Of a stretch of 7,466 nt of DNA, positions 4,420-7,466 are shown piece after piece. This stretch comes from an uncultured bacterium (GTDB taxonomy: Bacteria > Pseudomonadota > Gammaproteobacteria > Burkholderiales > Burkholderiaceae_F), in assembly GCA_905215795.1 (NCBI GenBank), contig CAJMRV010000084.1, positions 1-7,466 on the forward strand. The letters run 5' to 3'. Position 1 is the first letter of the stretch. Every line of letters begins with the position of its first letter. The position numbers and the translations under genes are program-made. The notes under the pieces were generated by a model, which saw only the letters and a program-made list of their open reading frames with translations, had not been told where the DNA came from and did not search any database.

Positions 4420-5157
4420 TCAGAGCACCCTGAAGATCGTGTGCCCGCGTCCGTCCCGTGAGACCTCGACGACAAGGCGGCCGGCCGTGTCCGACGCCTC
4501 CCCCTCGCCACCATCGACGTCCATGGGCTTGCCGCCCGCGACCGGCACACCGCCCGGTCCCGCGACGAGCCAGCAGTCGTCCTCCTCGGCGTTCCCGCGG
4601 TGTTCGAGCATCACGAGCGGCTTGAAAAGCGAGGCCCTCGACGTGACGGCGCGGCGGACCCGCCTGGCCCGAGCACGGGGCGCCTTCCCCGGAGGCGGCG
4701 GCCCGGCGTCGGCCTCCTGACGCGGTCCCTCGGTGAACTCCTCGACGAGGGCGCTCATCGGCGTGCCGCGGGCACGGCGCTTTGGATCGAAGCCCCCAGG
4801 GTTTCCGTCCTCTCCGGCAACCTCTCCGGGCATGACCGTGCCGAGGAAGCGTCCGAGCGTACCGACGACGTCGACGCGGGGAGAAGACGCCTCACCGGAA
4901 TCGGCTGCGGGGCCCGTCCCGACCGAGGCGAGCACGCCTGCGGGGAAGTTGGCGAAGAGTCCCGAGAGGGCGGCCGCCCAGGCACCCAGTCTGCCGAAAA
5001 ATCCCCGCACGGGATTCCCGGGGAGAAGCGGGCGTGAAGCGGTGGCACCGGCGACGCACCCGGGCGTTTGAATCCTCTTCCCCGGCGGCCTCCCGATGTT
5101 TCCCCCGGGCATCTCCTGAGTGGCCCGAATCCTTTGAAGCCCTTGAGCTCCCATCAT
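4420..5157 (-). CDS. Hypothetical Gly/Pro/Arg-rich protein
   Basis: I do not recognise this 245-residue protein. Codon use over most of its length is that of a real gene in this genome (GTC, CTC, GCC, GAG and CGC dominate), but the first 45 or so codons are less biased. Residues about 50-80 (FFGRLGAWAAALSGLFANF and onward) form one hydrophobic segment that could be a membrane helix or amphipathic helix. Residues 81-145 are Gly/Pro/Asp-rich and probably disordered. Residues 150-170 form a PPPPGKAPRARARRVRRA linker, strongly basic. The last 70 residues look folded, with LFKPLVMLEHRG, the acidic EEDDCWLVAGPGG, and a closing RLVVEVSRDGRGHTIFRVL. I chose the ATG at 5157 because GAGGAA lies seven bases before it, after an ACA-rich leader. 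An ATG at 5193 would add 12 residues but has AGGA only three bases away. It is convergent with the second DUF805 gene. Function is unknown; it could be genus-restricted. Confidence 0.55.
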   Translation of the reverse strand: MMGAQGLQRIRATQEMPGGNIGRPPGKRIQTPGCVAGATASRPLLPGNPVRGFFGRLGAWAAALSGLFANFPAGVLASVGTGPAADSGEASSPRVDVVGTLGRFLGTVMPGEVAGEDGNPGGFDPKRRARGTPMSALVEEFTEGPRQEADAGPPPPGKAPRARARRVRRAVTSRASLFKPLVMLEHRGNAEEDDCWLVAGPGGVPVAGGKPMDVDGGEGEASDTAGRLVVEVSRDGRGHTIFRVL

Positions 5158-5576
5158 GGCGAATTCCTCGTCTGTTTTGTGTGTCCCGTTCATGAATCCT
5201 CATCCCGACATCCCAGGTTCCGTCCGCTTCATGCCGGCTTTTCGCAGGCCTGCCGATTTTCAGAAGGAACGGCTGCAGGGCGTCGGAAAAATCATCCTAA
5301 ACGAGGACGTCGGCTACAGGACGGACCATGAGCAACTGCAATCGTGAGGGCACTGTGAACTTTGTGAGGATTCGTTTCGAACGCCCGCACCGAAGGGGAA
5401 ACGAGGGAAAGGGAAGCGAAAACGGAAAAAAAGAGACCCCGGCGCCGCCACATTCGAGGTGAGTCGGACTACCGTCCGTTCTTCCTCAGGAGCGGCGGGG
5501 CCGGAGCCTCGCTTTCATGCATGCACGGCCAGGCGCCCGGGCCCGGTTCACGGCATGCGCTCAAACACCCGGATGA
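5158..5576. other. Non-coding spacer between orphan gene and C69 dipeptidase
   Basis: Both flanking genes are on the minus strand. Positions 5426-5510 hold the large terminator of the dipeptidase. Between the dipeptidase stop and that terminator lie GC-rich short palindromes (GCATGC at 5518-5523 and again near 5554, CCCGGG and GGGCCC near 5535-5545). From 5194 to 5425 I see no gene. A 63-codon plus-strand frame (5156-5347) has no ribosome binding site and overlaps the orphan gene start. The stretch 5390-5432 is purine-only for long runs (GAAGGGGAAACGAGGGAAAG and similar). Confidence 0.6.
5426..5510 (-). terminator. Large terminator of the C69 dipeptidase gene
   Basis: On the minus strand GAGGCTCCGGCCCCGCC (5510-5494) pairs with GGCGGCGCCGGGGTCTC (5449-5433): 16 of 17 positions pair, with one C-C mismatch and two G-T pairs. 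An uninterrupted T7 follows (5432-5426). The 44-base loop contains a second hairpin, CGGAC-GGTA-GTCCG (5478-5465). It begins 67 bases after the stop codon, so the mRNA would carry about 150 bases of 3' untranslated RNA. The orientation is unambiguous because the T-run is on the minus side only. Confidence 0.75.
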
Positions 5577-7064
5577 TCAGTCCTTGCGCTTGTTGTTGGC
5601 AAAGAAGTTGGCCTTCTGGATGTCCTCGGTGCGGATCGTGAACAGCTCGTTCGTGAGCTTGTCGGTGAGGGCCTCGGCATCGGCGATCACCTGGTAGCTC
5701 CAGTCGTGGATCATCTTCCTGGCCTTGTTCGGGTCGACCTTGGCGACCTTCAGGTACTCGGCCTCGAAGGCCTTCTGGCGTTCGGCGAGCTGGGTTTCGA
5801 ATTCACCGTAGGCCTTCTTGACGATCGGGGCGAGCTTCGGGTAGTCGGTCATCACGAGCGTCTGGAGCTTGCGGTACTTCCAATAGGCGGAGACGTTGTC
5901 GGCCTTGTCCGTGCCCACGCCGTAGTGGGCGGGATAGGCGTCGAGGCCCTGGTAGTAGGGCAGGTACACCGAGAGGTCGGCCATGCCGAAGGCGAGGTAG
6001 GTCACTTCACCGATCTCCTTCGGGAGCCACGGACGGACCTGCATGACGTGGGACTCGTAGGTGCGGAAGACGCTGATCGGGCGGATCTTGGAGTCGCCCT
6101 TCAGGCCGTTCGTGTACGGGTCGAAGCCCTTGCCTTCATAGTGGTTGCGGAGCATCGCCTTGAGGTCCGCCACGGAGAGCTTCTGCTCGGGCTTCATGAA
6201 GACCGGGAAGTCGCGGCCGTTGTACATGATCTGCTTGGTGGACGGATTGAACTGGGCCTGGATTTCACAGACGCGCGGGTCGTTGTAGACGCGGTCGCGG
6301 TCGTCGTCGCGGCAGTAGGCCTTCGAGAAGTTGAACTCACCGTCCTTCTTCGGGTCGTAGAAGCCGTGCTTGGTGGCGAATTCGACGAGGTCGGGGCTCG
6401 CCATGTAGTCGGAGTTGCCCTTGATGTACTTCTGGAGGCGGCCCTGGTTGCCCGTGGAGAAGTAGACGTCCTCGGGGATGCGCTGGGCGAGCCACTGGTG
6501 GCCCGTGCCGGTTTCGAAGTACCAGAGTTCGTGTTCGTCGACGAAGGCGACGCCGAAGCCTTCACCAGCACCGATCTCCTCGACGATCTTGCCGAGGAGC
6601 TGGACGCCCTCGCGGGCCGAGTGCATGCGCGGCAGGATCACGTCGGGGATGTCGTCCTCGGTGATGCCCTTGTCCTCGACATAGGGGTCGATGGCGAGGA
6701 AGTCGTCGCGCGCGAAGATCGATTCCGTGCCGGAAATGCCCACGCCGAGGCTGTTGAAGCCGACGGCGCCGTGGAGCTGCGTCTTCCAGTTCGGGACGGT
6801 CGAATAGGCGAGGCCGTTCTCGGGGAGCGGATACTCGAAGTTGTTGGCGCCGTTGTGGTCGGCCGTGCGGTACATGCCCTTGACGCCGTGGGTGGCGGGG
6901 TGCATGACCATGTGCTGGGCCTTCAGAGCGGAGGAGTCCGCGGAACGGGCGATCAGGCGGGAGCCGTCGACGGAGGCCTTGTCACCGACGAGGACCGTGG
7001 TGCAGGCCTGGGCGCCCAGCGTGAACACGGACGAGAGCGCGATGGCGATCAGAAGTTTTTTCAT
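5577..7064 (-). CDS. Exported C69 family dipeptidase (N-terminal nucleophile hydrolase)
   Basis: This 495-residue protein is a family C69 (U34, PepD-like) dipeptidase, which hydrolyses a broad range of dipeptides. The N-terminus is a signal peptide (MKK, a hydrophobic core, then LGAQA) followed by CTTVLVGDKASVDGSRLIARSAD, the hallmark N-terminal block of the family. Cys21 is the expected catalytic nucleophile and would become residue 1 of the mature protein after cleavage behind AQA. The context is not a lipobox, since the base before the last Ala is Gln, so it is probably a free periplasmic enzyme. Further family blocks are GFNSLGVGISGTES at 102-115, PRMHSAREGVQLLG near 145-160, and ELWYFETGTGHQWLAQRIP near 180-200, with STGNQGRL just after. 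The length is typical. The C-terminal third is Lys/Glu/Ala-rich and helical. AGGA lies seven bases before the ATG. It is transcribed alone and ends in a large terminator. It would release amino acids from peptides, perhaps those entering through porins. Confidence 0.96.
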   Translation of the reverse strand: MKKLLIAIALSSVFTLGAQACTTVLVGDKASVDGSRLIARSADSSALKAQHMVMHPATHGVKGMYRTADHNGANNFEYPLPENGLAYSTVPNWKTQLHGAVGFNSLGVGISGTESIFARDDFLAIDPYVEDKGITEDDIPDVILPRMHSAREGVQLLGKIVEEIGAGEGFGVAFVDEHELWYFETGTGHQWLAQRIPEDVYFSTGNQGRLQKYIKGNSDYMASPDLVEFATKHGFYDPKKDGEFNFSKAYCRDDDRDRVYNDPRVCEIQAQFNPSTKQIMYNGRDFPVFMKPEQKLSVADLKAMLRNHYEGKGFDPYTNGLKGDSKIRPISVFRTYESHVMQVRPWLPKEIGEVTYLAFGMADLSVYLPYYQGLDAYPAHYGVGTDKADNVSAYWKYRKLQTLVMTDYPKLAPIVKKAYGEFETQLAERQKAFEAEYLKVAKVDPNKARKMIHDWSYQVIADAEALTDKLTNELFTIRTEDIQKANFFANNKRKD

Positions 7065-7204
7065 GACTCTATCCTCAATGGATTGGTGGTTGGTGGTTCG
7101 CGCCGGTCGCGCTCCCCGATCTCTTGCGGTCGTTTCGGGAGGGGTGCTGGGTTCCGTGCGGAGGTGTCCATGTCGGCGGCTGAGTTAGGTGGCCGTGTGC
7201 CGGA

Positions 7205-7224
7205 GGGGATCCTTAAGGGGATCC
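7205..7224. repeat. Paired GGGGATCC repeat around TTAA
   Basis: GGGGATCC (7205-7212), TTAA, GGGGATCC (7217-7224). The same bases also form an inverted repeat, GGATCC with GGATCC, around TTAAGG, and CCTTAAGG is itself palindromic. It lies 141-160 bases before the dipeptidase start. Confidence 0.6.
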
Positions 7225-7348
7225 ATCCTGCGCCTTTGGTCAGGAGGCTGGGTCGTCGTCAGGACCCCCGTGTGGATGGAGTGCACCGGGGCCGACGCCG
7301 AGGTCACTTTAACGCCGGGGTGAAGGGGCGGGTACGGGTGTTTCCCCT

Positions 7349-7364
7349 TATCCCCCAGGGGATA
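7349..7364. promoter_or_regulatory. Perfect dyad upstream of the dipeptidase, possible operator
   Basis: TATCCCC (7349-7355) and GGGGATA (7358-7364) form a perfect inverted repeat with a CA centre. Such a compact 16-base dyad is more like a protein-binding site than an RNA hairpin. On the minus strand it reads into GGGGATAAGGGG, sharing the GGGGAT word with the repeat at 7205-7224. The link to regulation is inference. Confidence 0.35.
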
Positions 7365-7411
7365 CGGACGGACGCAGGGACCTTTCCACCTGATGTGCAA
7401 GGATTATTCCG

Positions 7412-7433
7412 AAAAACCGCGGGAGGCCTCCCG
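7412..7433 (-). terminator. Weak minus-strand terminator near the window edge
   Basis: The palindrome CGGGAGGCCTCCCG (7420-7433) can form a five-pair stem with a GGCC loop. On the minus strand CGG and TTTTT follow. It would end a minus-strand gene lying to the right of the window, which would make the dipeptidase the first gene of its own unit. Confidence 0.4.
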
Positions 7434-7466
7434 ATGAAGGGCCGGTCACAGAGCACCGATTTGCGG

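Larger units (their letters stand above)
7065..7466. other. Non-coding region upstream of the dipeptidase, with repeat and dyad cluster
   Basis: No gene is supported. Next to the dipeptidase start are AGGA (7072-7075) and two tandem copies of TTGGTGG (7083-7096), which read as a CCA/ACC-rich leader on the coding strand. GGGGATCC occurs twice around TTAA (7205-7224). A perfect dyad TATCCCC-CA-GGGGATA lies at 7349-7364. A weak minus-strand terminator lies at 7412-7433. I could not identify a convincing promoter for the dipeptidase; the region from 7100 to 7410 is where it must lie if the gene is transcribed alone. A 71-codon minus-strand frame (7185-7400) crosses the dyads and has no ribosome binding site. 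Confidence 0.65.

Noticed and set aside
4600..5037. 145-codon plus-strand frame opposite the orphan protein
   Set aside because: It has no ribosome binding site or motif. Codon bias is better on the minus strand, where a ribosome binding site exists, although certainty is limited because neither product is recognised.
5156..5347. 63-codon plus-strand frame MANSSSVLCVP...
   Set aside because: It has no Shine-Dalgarno site and overlaps the likely start of the orphan gene; nothing marks it as coding.

Overview
The window looks like a chromosomal segment of a GC-rich Gram-negative bacterium. The evidence is a general porin of the betaproteobacterial/neisserial type with a signal peptide and C-terminal Phe, strong Shine-Dalgarno sites, GC-rich third codon positions, and a secreted family C69 dipeptidase. 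A Burkholderiales relative such as Sutterellaceae would fit (porin plus exported C69 dipeptidases, short DUF805 proteins), but this is inferred from gene content and not proven. No rRNA, tRNA, CRISPR array, insertion sequence or phage gene is visible.

Layout, left to right. Positions 1-411 are AT-richer non-coding DNA: a plus-strand terminator closing something outside the window, then a nested inverted repeat, then the porin leader. The porin (412-1764, +) converges on a DUF805 membrane protein (1941-2375, -), and a GC-rich hairpin that works in both directions separates them. Upstream of DUF805, two stacked minus-strand terminators (2513-2588) insulate it from an alpha/beta hydrolase (2615-3385, -). 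DUF805 has its own TGn-extended promoter embedded at the second terminator. The hydrolase is divergent from a second DUF805-like membrane protein (3863-4237, +). Their 477-base spacer holds a candidate promoter for each gene and a ten-G tract. A strong hairpin lies between that gene and a convergent, unrecognised 245-residue Gly/Pro/Arg-rich protein (4420-5157, -). A 419-base spacer follows, carrying the unusually large terminator of the last gene, an exported C69 dipeptidase (5577-7064, -). The final 402 bases are non-coding and rich in short GGGGAT-type repeats and dyads, ending in a weak minus-strand terminator.

Almost every gene appears to be its own transcription unit with its own terminator, so no multi-gene operon is visible. 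The outer-membrane porin and the exported dipeptidase both suit peptide and nutrient capture at the cell envelope. The two small DUF805 proteins are inner-membrane proteins of unknown role. The hydrolase is cytoplasmic with unknown substrate. The least explained parts are the 245-residue orphan protein, the nested dyad upstream of the porin, the GACA-rich leaders of two minus-strand genes, the G10 tract, and the repeat cluster upstream of the dipeptidase. I did not find a clear new multi-gene system.
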